The position numbers and the translations under genes are program-made. From Sphingomonas oryzagri (GTDB lineage: Bacteria > Pseudomonadota > Alphaproteobacteria > Sphingomonadales > Sphingomonadaceae): a DNA stretch of 64,000 nt. Position 1 is the stretch's first letter. Each line of letters begins with the position of its first letter. The stretch lies in contig NZ_JARYGZ010000001.1 of assembly GCF_029906645.1 (NCBI RefSeq), positions 186,001-250,000 on the forward strand, read 5' to 3'. Below the pieces are notes generated by a model. The model was not told where the DNA came from. It made no database searches and was given only the letters and a program-made list of their open reading frames with translations. This document shows positions 18,755 to 29,727 of the stretch, one piece after another.

Positions 18755-20074
18755 TCAGAGCGACCACATGGCCCGGCCGATGTCCCGCCCCCGGAACACG
18801 CCCTTCACGTCGGCGAACAGGCCATCCTCCTCGACGAGGCCCGCCAGCGTCGCGTCGTCCATCTCGCGATAGAAACGGTGCGAAACGGCCGCGACGACCA
18901 GATCGTAGCGCTGGTCCAGCGCTTCGGGATCGAGGTGCACGCCATAATCGCGCTCCGCCTCGGCGGCGTCGGCATGCGGATCGTGGACCGTCACCGAATG
19001 ACCGTGGAACCAGAAGCGCTTGACGATGTCGCCAACCTTTGAGTTTCGCAGGTCCGGCACATCCTCCTTGAAGGTCACGCCGAGGATCAGCACGCGCAGC
19101 GAGCGGCGCTTGAGCGTCAGGTGGAGCGTGTCGGCGATCCAGCGCGCCATGTCGTCATTGACCGAACGGGCGGCCGGGATGACTTCCGGCAGGTGACCCA
19201 GCTCGATCGCGCGGTGCGAGAGGTAATAGGGGTCGACGCCGATGCAGTGGCCGCCGACCAGACCCGGTGTGAAGGGCAGGAAGTTCCACTTGGTCTTCGC
19301 CGCGTCGATCACGTCCCAGATGCTGACGCCGAGCTTGGAGAAGATGCGCGTCGCCTCGTTCATGAAGGCGATGTTGACGTCGCGCTGCGCATTCTCGATC
19401 GCCTTGGCGCCCTCGGCCGCCTTGATCGAGGCGGCGCGGAAGGTGCCGCCGGAGGTGACGCGCTCGTAGATCTTCGACACGCGGTCGGTGGTCTCGGGGC
19501 TGTCGCCCGACACCACCTTGATGATGCGGTCGACGGTATGCTCGCGGTCGCCCGGATTGATCCGTTCCGGCGAGTAACCGACGAAGAAGTCCTCCTTCCA
19601 GGTCAGGCCGGAAGCCTGCTCCATGGCGGGGACGCAGAGTTCCTCGGTGACGCCCGGATAGACGGTGCTCTCGAAGATGATCAGCGGCTTGCGGACGCCG
19701 TGCAGCATCCTGCCGACCATCTCGGAGGCCGAGAGGAGGGCGCGCAGGTCCGGCCGGTTGCGCTCGTCGACCGGCGTGGGGACGGTGACGATGTAGACAT
19801 CGGCCGCCGCGCAGGCATCGGCCCTGGCGGCATATTGGAGTTCGGACGCCGCGAGGCGCGTGTCGTCGATCTCGTCGGTGCGATCGTGCCCGGCCTTAAG
19901 TTCCGCTATGCGGCCCTCATCGATGTCGAGGCCGACGGTCGGAAAGCTCTTGGCCAGAGCGACGGCAAGCGGAAGGCCGACATAGCCCAGTCCCACCACG
20001 ACGACGGATTGAACGGCCACCTCGGCGGCGGCCGGAACGGAGCGGAGATCGGCGATGCGTGCGTCCATGGCCAC
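18755..20074 (-). CDS. UDP-N-acetylhexosamine 6-dehydrogenase (TviB/WbpA-type)
   Basis: A 439-aa NAD-dependent nucleotide-sugar dehydrogenase. It has an N-terminal Rossmann motif [17 protein letters not shown] (about 26-42), VTVPTPVD, the catalytic glutamate region [21 protein letters not shown], the conserved Lys/Asn segment ([21 protein letters not shown]) and the nucleophile Cys in [16 protein letters not shown]. The latter motifs favour the UDP-GlcNAc/GalNAc (TviB/WbpA/WbpO) branch over UDP-glucose dehydrogenase. The product would be a uronic acid for surface polysaccharide. It is convergent with rfbA. Confidence 0.88.
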   Translation of the reverse strand: MAMDARIADLRSVPAAAEVAVQSVVVVGLGYVGLPLAVALAKSFPTVGLDIDEGRIAELKAGHDRTDEIDDTRLAASELQYAARADACAAADVYIVTVPTPVDERNRPDLRALLSASEMVGRMLHGVRKPLIIFESTVYPGVTEELCVPAMEQASGLTWKEDFFVGYSPERINPGDREHTVDRIIKVVSGDSPETTDRVSKIYERVTSGGTFRAASIKAAEGAKAIENAQRDVNIAFMNEATRIFSKLGVSIWDVIDAAKTKWNFLPFTPGLVGGHCIGVDPYYLSHRAIELGHLPEVIPAARSVNDDMARWIADTLHLTLKRRSLRVLILGVTFKEDVPDLRNSKVGDIVKRFWFHGHSVTVHDPHADAAEAERDYGVHLDPEALDQRYDLVVAAVSHRFYREMDDATLAGLVEEDGLFADVKGVFRGRDIGRAMWSL

Positions 20075-20211
20075 GCTTCATAGGGCCAGCACGTAAAGGC
20101 TTCGTCAATTCCGATGGCGATCGGATCCGTACCGGATCGAGACGCCGCCTATTGAAAAACGCGCTGCGGCCGCCGAAATGGGCGACAAATCCTCCATCAA
20201 GGAGTCCTATC

Positions 20212-20763
20212 ATGACCCAGGAAATCGCGACGCTGGCCGGAGGCTGCTTCTGGTGCGTCGAGGCGGTGTTCGACGACGTGATCGGCGTCGAATCCGTCGA
20301 GAGCGGCTATATCGGCGGCACAGTCGCCAACCCGACCTACAAGCAGGTGTGCGGCGGCGATACCGGCCATGCCGAGGCGATCCGTATCGCCTTCGATCCG
20401 GCCGTGATCAGCTATGACGACATCCTCGACATCTTCTTCCACATCCACGACCCGACCCAGCTCAACCGGCAGGGTAACGACGTCGGCACCCAGTATCGTT
20501 CGGCGATCTTTCCCCACTCTGCAGAGCAGGAAGCGTCGGCGCGGCACGCGATCGAGCGGGCGCAGTCCGATTGGGACAAGCCGGTCGTCACCACCATCGA
20601 GCCGGAGGCGCCATGGTACGTCGCCGAGGATTATCACCAGGAATATTTCGAGCGGGAAGGGGCCGGCAATGCCTATTGCATGGCGGTCGTCGCACCCAAG
20701 CTGCAAAAGTTCAGGAAGAGCTACGCAGCTCGGCTGAAGCGTCAGGCGGCGGCCGTATCGTAA
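20212..20763 (+). CDS. msrA: Peptide-methionine (S)-S-oxide reductase
   Basis: It repairs oxidised methionine. 183 aa starting [20 protein letters not shown], with the catalytic Cys in [33 protein letters not shown] and [26 protein letters not shown] are canonical MsrA blocks. The ATG at 20212 has AAGGAG seven bases upstream; the longer open frame is ignored for that reason. It is monocistronic, with a hairpin just beyond the stop. Confidence 0.95.
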   Translation: MTQEIATLAGGCFWCVEAVFDDVIGVESVESGYIGGTVANPTYKQVCGGDTGHAEAIRIAFDPAVISYDDILDIFFHIHDPTQLNRQGNDVGTQYRSAIFPHSAEQEASARHAIERAQSDWDKPVVTTIEPEAPWYVAEDYHQEYFEREGAGNAYCMAVVAPKLQKFRKSYAARLKRQAAAVS

Positions 20764-20781
20764 ATGGATTGTAAAGGACGT

Positions 20782-20814
20782 GGCGGGTCTAGTTGCAATG
20801 CAGCAAGACTCGCC
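20782..20814. terminator. Hairpin between msrA and the convergent 37-aa ORF
   Basis: GGCGGGTCT at 20782-20790 pairs with AGACTCGCC at 20806-20814 (one G-U) around a 15-base loop, in the 54-base gap between two convergent stops. Its position suits a bidirectional terminator, but there is no T-run. Confidence 0.45.
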
Positions 20815-20817
20815 GCT

Positions 20818-20931
20818 TTAGCGGATGACCAGCGCGATCAGGCCTGCCCAACAGGCTGAACCGCACACCATGCCGGTCATCAAGGCGACCGCGAATTGAC
20901 GCGGCATCATGTCGATATCCTTGCGCACCAT
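20818..20931 (-). CDS. 37-aa hydrophobic small protein
   Basis: The minus-strand frame MVRKDIDMMPRQFAVALMTG continues to MVCGSACWAGLIALVIR and a TAA. It has a charged N-terminus followed by one hydrophobic helix, which suits a small membrane protein. GAGGA lies eight bases before the ATG and is a good Shine-Dalgarno. No family recognised. A hairpin sits just beyond its stop. Confidence 0.6.
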   Translation of the reverse strand: MVRKDIDMMPRQFAVALMTGMVCGSACWAGLIALVIR

Positions 20932-21078
20932 GGTCAGGTCCTCATTCCTGTCCCCTTATGACTTGTTTCTGCCTATCAAGTTATTAATCGGCGACCGAAG
21001 GGGAGGTTCCACTTTCGTCGAATGCGGCGCGGAGCGCTCCTCGCTTTGCACGACGGGGTGCCGGCGCTAGGAGGGGCC

Positions 21079-21678
21079 ATGCCTCCCAGTTTCCGTTTCG
21101 AGCGCGATCATCCCGAACCCTGCGCCGGCGTCGACGAGGCCGGACGTGGTCCGCTCGCCGGGCCGGTGGTGGCCGCCGCCGTGATCCTCGACCGGCGGCG
21201 CGTGCCCCACGGCATCGACGATTCCAAGAAACTGGACGAGCCGGCGCGCGAGGCGCTCTACGCCAAGATCACGCGGATCGCGGGCTGGGGCGTCGGCATC
21301 GTCGATGTCGACGAGATCGACCGGCTCAACATCTACCATGCCACCATGCTGGCGATGACGCGCGCGGTGGATGCGCTCGGCGTCGAACCGGGGATGGTGC
21401 TGGTGGACGGCAATGCGCTGCCCAAGTGGCGCTATCCCGCGACCGCCATCGTCTCGGGCGACGCGCTCAGCCGCTCGATCGCAGCCGCCTCGATCGTCGC
21501 CAAGGTAACGCGCGATCGGATCATGCACGAGCATGACGCGACATGGCCCGGCTATGGCTGGCGCCAGAACAAGGGCTACGGCACCCCCGCGCACAAGGCG
21601 GCGCTGGTTCGCCTGGGGCCTAGCCCGATCCATCGCCGCAGCTTCGCGCCGGTCGCGCAACTCTGCCTCGCGATCTGA
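21079..21678 (+). CDS. rnhB: Ribonuclease HII
   Basis: It removes ribonucleotides from DNA-RNA hybrids. 199 aa from MPPSFRFERDHPEPCAGVDEAGRGPLAGPVVAAAV, where the DEG motif carries the first catalytic acidic residues; further acidic ligands are in VLVDGN and later in KVTRDRIM. The ATG at 21079 is preceded by GGAGGGG. The frame opens 19 codons earlier without an SD. ccrM follows after a gap packed with GANTC sites; rnhB-ccrM adjacency is familiar in alphaproteobacteria. Confidence 0.95.
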   Translation: MPPSFRFERDHPEPCAGVDEAGRGPLAGPVVAAAVILDRRRVPHGIDDSKKLDEPAREALYAKITRIAGWGVGIVDVDEIDRLNIYHATMLAMTRAVDALGVEPGMVLVDGNALPKWRYPATAIVSGDALSRSIAAASIVAKVTRDRIMHEHDATWPGYGWRQNKGYGTPAHKAALVRLGPSPIHRRSFAPVAQLCLAI

Positions 21679-21691
21679 AAAGCGGCCAGCC

Positions 21692-24136
<2,445 letters not shown>

Positions 24137-24151
24137 GAAACTTCGACTACG

Positions 24152-24191
24152 TTTCGATTGACAACGGGAGGCCGGAGCCGTTCAATCGAAA
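24152..24191. promoter_or_regulatory. Inverted repeat between folP and the 126-aa secreted protein
   Basis: TTTCGATTGA at 24152-24161 and TCAATCGAAA at 24182-24191 are perfect 10-bp arms; ACGG/CCGT adds four inner pairs after a two-base bulge. There is no downstream T-run, so an operator or 5'-UTR hairpin for the gene at 24220 is as likely as a folP terminator. Confidence 0.5.
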
Positions 24192-24219
24192 TGTGGGGGG
24201 GATAACAGGAGGTTTTATT

Positions 24220-24600
24220 ATGCCTCAGTCCCTGAAACAGCCCTTCTTTCTGATCGGTGTGGCGATGATGATTGCCACAAGTGCCCACGCATCGGGCGCG
24301 ATCCAGCTTCTGCCGGGGCAGATCCAGGCGGGATATGATCAAAGCGTGCAGTCTCTCCGACAGGAGGCGCTCGATCAGCAGCAGCGCGATGGTGGCACGC
24401 TGACCGATGCGCACATGGCGTCGTTCCAGAAGCGCTATGCCGGCCTGACGGAGCATTACCGCCAGATTCTGCTCCACAACAATCCGTACTCGGTCAGCGC
24501 GGATGGCACGGCGCGCGCGCCGTCGACCGTCGCCGCCGACTGGACGGCGACTCGGTCGGTCGATCGGCCGCAGATTTTCGGTTCGCTCGCGCCGAAATAA
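24220..24600 (+). CDS. Exported hypothetical protein, 126 aa
   Basis: It starts MPQSLKQPFFLIGVAMMIA with signal cleavage after TSAHA and has a near-ideal ACAGGAGG ribosome site. The mature protein is helical and Gln/Asp-rich (PGQIQAGYDQSVQSLRQEALDQQQRDGG), ending DRPQIFGSLAPK. No family recognised. It is preceded by a 10-bp inverted repeat and ends nine bases before the convergent sigma-54-type regulator. Confidence 0.65.
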   Translation: MPQSLKQPFFLIGVAMMIATSAHASGAIQLLPGQIQAGYDQSVQSLRQEALDQQQRDGGTLTDAHMASFQKRYAGLTEHYRQILLHNNPYSVSADGTARAPSTVAADWTATRSVDRPQIFGSLAPK

Positions 24601-24609
24601 GCCGGAGCC

Positions 24610-26037
24610 TTACGCCGCGCTGTCGATCCCCAGATCGCCGAGCTTACGGTACAGCGTCGACCGCCCGATCCCGAGCCGGCGGGCGACCTCGCTCATCCGG
24701 CCGCGATAGTGGCTGATGGCGAGGCGGATCACGTCGCCCTCGATATCTTCCAGCGGGCGAAGGTGCCCTTCTGGCGTGTAGAGCAGCACGCCGCCGGTCG
24801 CGACGGACGGCATGCGGTGGCCGGTCTCCGCGCGCGGGCGGCGGCGGGAGAAGCTCTCCTGCGCGATCTGCGGGAAGTCGGCGGTGGTGAGCGAGGGCGC
24901 GTCGCACAGCACGGCGGCGCGGAACAGGGCGTTCTGGAGCTGGCGGACGTTGCCCGGCCAATCATAGGCGCCGAGTAGCGCCAGCGCGTCGTCGGTGATG
25001 TCGAGTTCGCGCAGGCCCGGCTGGCGGGCGATGCGATCGAGCAGGTGGCGGGCCAGCGCCGGCAGATCGGCGGCGCGCTCGCGCACCGGCGGCAGTGCGA
25101 CGTGCACGCCGGCGAGGCGGTAAAGCAGGTCCTCGCGGAAGCGGCCCTGAGCCACCTCCTCGGCGAGCGACACGCGGCTGGCGGCGATGACGCGGACGTC
25201 GACCTCGCGATAGCCGCGCGCGCCGAGCGGCCAGATGCGGCCGGATTCGAGCACGGCGAGCAGCCGCGCCTGCGTATCGAGCGGCAGCGCCGCCACGTCG
25301 TCGAGGAACAGCGTGCCGCCATCGGCTTCGACGAAGCGGCCATGCTTGCGCTCGAAGGCGCCGGCGAAGGCGCCCTGCTCGTGGCCGAACAGGGTCGAAT
25401 CGACGACGTTGGCGGGCACGACGCCGCAATCCACCACGATCAGCGGGCGCTGGGCGCGGGGGGAGGCGGCGTGGATCGCCTCGGCGAACATTTCCTTGCC
25501 GGTGCCGCGTTCGCCCTCGATGAGAACGGGCACGCGGCTTTCGGCGGCGCGCTCGGCGGTGGCGTGCGCCGCGCGGAAGGCGGGTACGCTGCCCACGATC
25601 TCGTCGAAGCTGAGCGGTTGCCAGAGCTTCTCGGCCATCGGGCGCAGCTCGCCCTCGATCGAATCGCGGTTGGCCGCGGTGTCGAGCGCGGCCATCAGCC
25701 TTTCCGGCGCGATCGGCTTGACCAGATAATCGGTGGCGCCCTGCCGCATCGCCTCCACTGCGACGGCGAGGCCGTCGAGCGCGGTGAGGACGTGGACGGC
25801 CTTGTCCGGATGCGCGGCGCGCAGTTCGGCGACCGTCGCGGGCGTATCGTCGCGCTGGTCGATCAGCACGGCTTCGACAGTCGCGCCCTGCGGCGACTTC
25901 AGCGTCTTGAGCGCGGCGGCCGCCGAATCGGCGACCATCGTGCGCCAGCCTGCACGCGCCGCGATGGCGGATACCAGGCGGCGTTGCCCGGCATCCTCGT
26001 CAATCAGCAGCAGGCTCCGGATGGTCTCGCGCGGCAT
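24610..26037 (-). CDS. NtrC-family response regulator with altered GAFTGA loop
   Basis: A 475-aa protein with a receiver domain at about 5-125 (DEDAGQRRLV, likely phospho-Asp in VLIDQRDD, VKPI), an AAA+ domain at about 145-380 and a Fis-type HTH at the C-terminus (MSEVARRLGIGRSTLYRKLGDLG). Walker A is GERGTGKE. The sigma-54-contacting loop reads GAFAGA instead of GAFTGA, and Walker B reads LFLDDV where DE is usual. Thr in GAFTGA is normally needed for sigma-54 interaction, so this regulator may not be a normal sigma-54 activator. No partner kinase is adjacent. It is divergent from the cox IV-pnt operon. Confidence 0.88.
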   Translation of the reverse strand: MPRETIRSLLLIDEDAGQRRLVSAIAARAGWRTMVADSAAAALKTLKSPQGATVEAVLIDQRDDTPATVAELRAAHPDKAVHVLTALDGLAVAVEAMRQGATDYLVKPIAPERLMAALDTAANRDSIEGELRPMAEKLWQPLSFDEIVGSVPAFRAAHATAERAAESRVPVLIEGERGTGKEMFAEAIHAASPRAQRPLIVVDCGVVPANVVDSTLFGHEQGAFAGAFERKHGRFVEADGGTLFLDDVAALPLDTQARLLAVLESGRIWPLGARGYREVDVRVIAASRVSLAEEVAQGRFREDLLYRLAGVHVALPPVRERAADLPALARHLLDRIARQPGLRELDITDDALALLGAYDWPGNVRQLQNALFRAAVLCDAPSLTTADFPQIAQESFSRRRPRAETGHRMPSVATGGVLLYTPEGHLRPLEDIEGDVIRLAISHYRGRMSEVARRLGIGRSTLYRKLGDLGIDSAA

Positions 26038-26190
26038 TCCGTTCCCTCGGTTTCGGAACGATTGCTAGCGCGGCCGGGTAAAGACGGACTTAAGCCCGGC
26101 CAAGCAGCGACGCCTGTCCAAAGGGATGATTGCACTTGCAGTGTAGGACTTGGCAGGTCAAACCGCGCCAAAGAGATCAGGAGGGCGGAC

Positions 26191-26322
26191 ATGTCGGATC
26201 ATTCCCCGATGGAAATGAAGGCGCACGAAAACACCTATGAGGGTTTTCTCTCGCTGCTGAAGTTCGGTACCGTCGGCTGCCTGATCGTGGCGTTCGTCGT
26301 CGTCTACCTGATCTCGCACTGA
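26191..26322 (+). CDS. aa3-type cytochrome c oxidase subunit IV
   Basis: A 43-aa membrane protein starting MSDHSPMEMKAHENTYEGFLSLLKFG with one transmembrane helix. The sequence has the pattern of the short bacterial COX subunit IV family (KAHE, TYxGF). CAGGAGGGCGG precedes the ATG. It sits 10 bases before pntA1, an arrangement I recall from other sphingomonads, although the oxidase core genes are elsewhere. Confidence 0.85.
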   Translation: MSDHSPMEMKAHENTYEGFLSLLKFGTVGCLIVAFVVVYLISH

Positions 26323-26332
26323 GGTCGCGGGC

Positions 26333-27460
26333 ATGGGGGTGAAGATCGCGGTCCTGCGCGAGCAGGCGGCTGGAGAGCGTCGCGTCGCGGCCACGCCGGA
26401 AACGGTGAGAAAGTTCATCGGCCTTGGCGCCGAGCTGGCGGTGGAAGCGGGCGCGGGCGTGACGGCCTCGATCGCGGATGCCGCCTATGCCGATGCCGGC
26501 GCGACCGTCGCGGATCGCGCGGCGGTGCTGGCCGGCGCCGACATCATCCTGGGCGTGCAGGGGCCGGACCCGGCCTCGATCGCGGGCGCCAAGACCGGCG
26601 CGTGGCTGGCGGCGGGCCTCAATCCGTTCGGCGAGCGGACCCGCGTTGACGCTTATGCCGCCGCGGGGATCGAGGCACTGGCGATGGAATTCATGCCGCG
26701 CATCACCCGCGCGCAGTCGATGGACATCCTCTCCTCGCAGTCCAACCTGTCGGGCTACAAGGCGGTGCTGGATGCGGCGGCCGAATATGGCCGCGCTTTC
26801 CCGATGATGATGACGGCGGCGGGCACGGTGTCGGCGGCGCGCGTGTTCATCATGGGCGTCGGCGTCGCGGGCCTGCAGGCGATCGCCACCGCGCGGCGGC
26901 TCGGCGCGCAGGTTTCCGCCACCGACGTGCGTTCGGCGACCAAGGAGCAGATCCTGTCGCTCGGCGCCAAGCCGATCTTCGTCGAGAATGTCGCGGGCAT
27001 CGAAGGCGAAGGCTCGGGCGGCTATGCCACCGAGATGTCGGAGGAATATCAGAAGGCGCAGGCCGAGCTGGTCTCCGGCCACATCGCCAAGCAGGACATC
27101 GTGATTACCACCGCGCTGATTCCGGGCCGCCCGGCGCCGCGCCTGATCAGCGACGCGCAGATCGCCTCGATGCGGCCGGGCAGCGTGATCGTCGATCTCG
27201 CGGTGGAGGCCGGCGGCAATGTCGAGGGTGCGGTCGCGGGTGAGGTTGTCGAGCGCCACGGCGTCAAGATCGTCGGCCACCGCAACGTGCCGAGCCGGCT
27301 GGCCGCGGACACGTCCGCTTTGTTCGCCCGAAACCTGTTCAACTTCCTGTCAGCCTTTTGGGACAAGGATAAGGGAGCGCCCGTGCTCGATGCGGAGATC
27401 GGCGATGCCATCCGGCTGACGCAGGGCGGCAAAGTCGTGAATCCGAGGTTGCTGACATGA
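26333..27460 (+). CDS. pntA: NAD(P) transhydrogenase subunit alpha part 1
   Basis: The NAD(H)-binding soluble component dI of the proton-translocating transhydrogenase (375 aa). Motifs: VLREQAAGERRVAATPETV, EFMPRITRAQSMDILSSQSNLSGYKAVL, the Rossmann VFIMGVGVAGLQAIATARRLGA, the nucleotide-proximal TALIPGRPAPRLI and NVPSRLAADTSALFARNLFNF. The three-gene (pntA1-pntA2-pntB) split is the alphaproteobacterial form. The downstream 126-aa gene overlaps its stop by four bases (ATGA). Confidence 0.95.
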   Translation: MGVKIAVLREQAAGERRVAATPETVRKFIGLGAELAVEAGAGVTASIADAAYADAGATVADRAAVLAGADIILGVQGPDPASIAGAKTGAWLAAGLNPFGERTRVDAYAAAGIEALAMEFMPRITRAQSMDILSSQSNLSGYKAVLDAAAEYGRAFPMMMTAAGTVSAARVFIMGVGVAGLQAIATARRLGAQVSATDVRSATKEQILSLGAKPIFVENVAGIEGEGSGGYATEMSEEYQKAQAELVSGHIAKQDIVITTALIPGRPAPRLISDAQIASMRPGSVIVDLAVEAGGNVEGAVAGEVVERHGVKIVGHRNVPSRLAADTSALFARNLFNFLSAFWDKDKGAPVLDAEIGDAIRLTQGGKVVNPRLLT

Positions 27461-27837
27461 ACGCGCTCTTTCTTTCCCTCCTGATGGTCGCCGGTTCGGC
27501 CAACGGACCCGTCCAGCATTCGACCGACGTCAAGACCGACGCGAGCGATCCGTTGACCGGAAAGTTCGCCGATGCGCTGCGCAGCGCCATCCCGCATGCC
27601 AAGCATATGAAGCCGTGGTCGGGCGACGAGGCGGACGATCTCTACCTGACGATCCTCTGGCCGGTGACGGAGGACGGCAAGCGTTTCAGCTATGCGGTCG
27701 ATCTGATGAAGAAGACCGGCGACATGGTGACGCCGGACCGGCTGGCTTCGCTGACCGGCACGTGCCGTACGAAGGAAATCGCGCCGTGCGCGGCGGATAT
27801 CGTCGCCAAGGCGGACAAGAAGGCGGGGGAGGACTGA
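27457..27837 (+). CDS. Hypothetical 126-aa protein inserted in the pnt operon
   Basis: It lies between pntA1 (four-base overlap) and pntA2 (six-base gap), so it is certainly co-transcribed with them. The N-terminus MNALFLSLLMVAGSANG looks like a short signal peptide. The remainder is soluble with three Cys (TGTCRTKEIAPCAAD gives two) and a WPVTEDGKRFSYAVDLMKKTGDMV core. I recognise no family. A periplasmic accessory to the transhydrogenase is a guess from position only. Confidence 0.7.
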   Translation: MNALFLSLLMVAGSANGPVQHSTDVKTDASDPLTGKFADALRSAIPHAKHMKPWSGDEADDLYLTILWPVTEDGKRFSYAVDLMKKTGDMVTPDRLASLTGTCRTKEIAPCAADIVAKADKKAGED

Positions 27838-27843
27838 GCGGCC

Positions 27844-28143
27844 ATGGATTTCATCTCGATCCTGTCGATCTTCGTGATGGCCTGCTTCGTGGGCTATTAT
27901 GTTGTGTGGTCGGTGACGCCGGCGCTGCACACGCCGCTGATGGCGGTGACCAACGCGATCTCCTCGGTGATCATCGTCGGCGCGCTGATCGCGGGCGCTG
28001 CGGCCGGGAGTGCGACGTCGAAGTGGCTGGGGCTGCTGGCGATCGTGCTGGCCAGCGTCAACATCTTCGGCGGCTTCGCCGTCACCGAGCGGATGCTCGC
28101 CATGTACAAGAAGAAAGAGCGGCCGACAGCCGCCAAGCATTGA
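27844..28143 (+). CDS. NAD(P) transhydrogenase subunit alpha part 2
   Basis: The membrane subunit (99 aa) that with PntB forms the proton channel. It has three hydrophobic segments, with family motifs VGYYVVWSVTPALHTPLMAVTNAISSV and NIFGGFAVTERMLAMYKKKE. It corresponds to the C-terminal membrane part of E. coli PntA. A palindromic repeat separates it from pntB. Confidence 0.93.
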   Translation: MDFISILSIFVMACFVGYYVVWSVTPALHTPLMAVTNAISSVIIVGALIAGAAAGSATSKWLGLLAIVLASVNIFGGFAVTERMLAMYKKKERPTAAKH

Positions 28144-28149
28144 TCCATT

Positions 28150-28230
28150 CGTCACCCCGGACTTGATCCGGGGTCCCGCTTCTGAAGACGCGGGAAGGCA
28201 GCGGGACCCCGGCTCAGGGCCGGGGTGACG
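28150..28230. repeat. Palindromic REP-like element within the pnt operon
   Basis: Outer arms CGTCACCCCGG (28150-28160) and CCGGGGTGACG (28220-28230) are perfect over 11 bp. Inner arms GGGGTCCCGC (28170-28179) and GCGGGACCCC (28201-28210) are perfect over 10 bp. The sequence starting GTCACCCCGGACTTGATCC is a kind of dispersed palindrome I associate with alphaproteobacterial genomes. As RNA it would form a very stable structure between pntA2 and pntB, which could stabilise or attenuate the message. Confidence 0.75.
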
Positions 28231-28246
28231 GTAGGGGGCAGAGGTA

Positions 28247-29716
28247 GTGGAAGAAGTCGCGGTAAATCCCTGGGTGGCGCTGGCCTACCTGATCGCAGGT
28301 ATCTGCTTCATCATGGCGCTGCGCGGGCTTTCCAGCCCCGAGAGCAGCCGCAAGGGCAACCGCTACGGCATGGCGGGCATGCTGATCGCGGTGGTGACGA
28401 CGCTGATTACGCATGTACCGCTGAACGGCTATCAAGCTTTCGGCGCTAACGGTTTCATCGCCCACATTGACGGCATCACGCTCATCGAGATCGTCGCCGC
28501 GATCGTGATCGGCGCGGCCATCGGCCTCACCACTGCCCGCCGCATCAAGATGACGGACATGCCACAGCTCGTTGCTGCCTTCCACTCGCTGGTCGGCCTC
28601 GCGGCGGTGCTGGTGGCGATCGCAGCCTATGCCAACCCGGCGGCGTTCGGCATCCTCGATCCCGAGACGCTGCACATCCATCAGGTCAGCCGCATCGAGA
28701 TGGGGCTCGGAATCGCGATCGGCGCGATCACCTTCTCAGGTTCGGTGATCGCCTTCCTCAAGCTCAACGGCAACATGTCGGGCAAGCCGATCATGCTGCC
28801 CGGCCGCCACGTCATCAACCTCGGCACGCTGGCGCTGATCATCGGCCTGATCGCCTATTTCGTCACCGACGACAGCCTGCCCGTCTTCGCCGCGATCACG
28901 GCGCTCAGCTTCGTGATCGGCTTCCTGCTGATCATCCCGATCGGCGGCGCGGACATGCCGGTCGTGGTGTCGATGCTGAACAGCTATTCGGGCTGGGCGG
29001 CCGCCGCGATGGGCTTCACGCTGCACAACACCGCGATGATCATCACCGGCGCGCTGGTCGGCTCGTCGGGCGCGATCCTCTCCTACATCATGTGCCGCGC
29101 GATGAACCGCAGCTTCATCTCCGTGATCGCCGGCGGCTTCGGCGCGGAGAGCGGTGGTCCCAGCGGAGGCGGGCAGGCGATCGACCGCCCGTGGAAGCGC
29201 GGCTCGGCCGAGGACGCGGCGTTCCTCATGCAACAAGCCGAGCAGGTCATCATCGTGCCGGGCTACGGCATGGCGGTGGCGCAGGCGCAGCACGCGCTGC
29301 GCGAGATGGGCGACATCCTCAAGAAAGAGGGTGTCCGCGTGAAATACGCCATCCACCCGGTCGCGGGCCGTATGCCGGGCCACATGAACGTGCTGCTCGC
29401 CGAAGCCAACGTCCCCTATGACGAGGTGTTCGAGCTGGAGGACATCAACGGCGAGTTTGCGCAGACCGACGTTGCCTTCGTGATCGGCGCCAACGACGTC
29501 ACCAATCCGGCGGCCAAGACCGACAAGAGTTCGCCCATCTACGGCATGCCCGTACTCGACGTGGAGAAGGCCAAGACCGTGCTGTTCGTGAAGCGCTCGA
29601 TGGGCGGTGTCGGCTATGCCGGCGTCGACAACGAGGTCTTCTATATGGACAATACGATGATGCTGCTGGCCGACGCGAAGAAGATGGTCGAGGAGATCGT
29701 CAAGGCCATGGGGTGA
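28247..29716 (+). CDS. pntB: NAD(P) transhydrogenase subunit beta
   Basis: A membrane plus NADP(H)-binding subunit, 489 aa, GTG start. About nine transmembrane helices occupy residues 1-290, and domain III follows a Gly-rich linker at about 305. Seen in it: EQVIIVPGYGMAVAQAQHALREM, VKYAIHPVAGRMPGHMNVLLAEANVPYDEVFELEDIN, VIGANDVTNPAA and VFVKRSMGGVGYAGVDNEVF. It uses proton-motive force to reduce NADP+ with NADH. It ends the cox IV-pnt operon. Confidence 0.96.
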   Translation: MEEVAVNPWVALAYLIAGICFIMALRGLSSPESSRKGNRYGMAGMLIAVVTTLITHVPLNGYQAFGANGFIAHIDGITLIEIVAAIVIGAAIGLTTARRIKMTDMPQLVAAFHSLVGLAAVLVAIAAYANPAAFGILDPETLHIHQVSRIEMGLGIAIGAITFSGSVIAFLKLNGNMSGKPIMLPGRHVINLGTLALIIGLIAYFVTDDSLPVFAAITALSFVIGFLLIIPIGGADMPVVVSMLNSYSGWAAAAMGFTLHNTAMIITGALVGSSGAILSYIMCRAMNRSFISVIAGGFGAESGGPSGGGQAIDRPWKRGSAEDAAFLMQQAEQVIIVPGYGMAVAQAQHALREMGDILKKEGVRVKYAIHPVAGRMPGHMNVLLAEANVPYDEVFELEDINGEFAQTDVAFVIGANDVTNPAAKTDKSSPIYGMPVLDVEKAKTVLFVKRSMGGVGYAGVDNEVFYMDNTMMLLADAKKMVEEIVKAMG

Positions 29717-29727
29717 CCGCGCGAGAA

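Noticed and set aside
26072-26101. GGCCGGG/CCCGGCC inverted repeat between the NtrC-like gene and cox IV as an enhancer site
   Set aside because: Seven-bp GC-only arms are expected often in this composition, and no sigma-54 -24/-12 element lies downstream.
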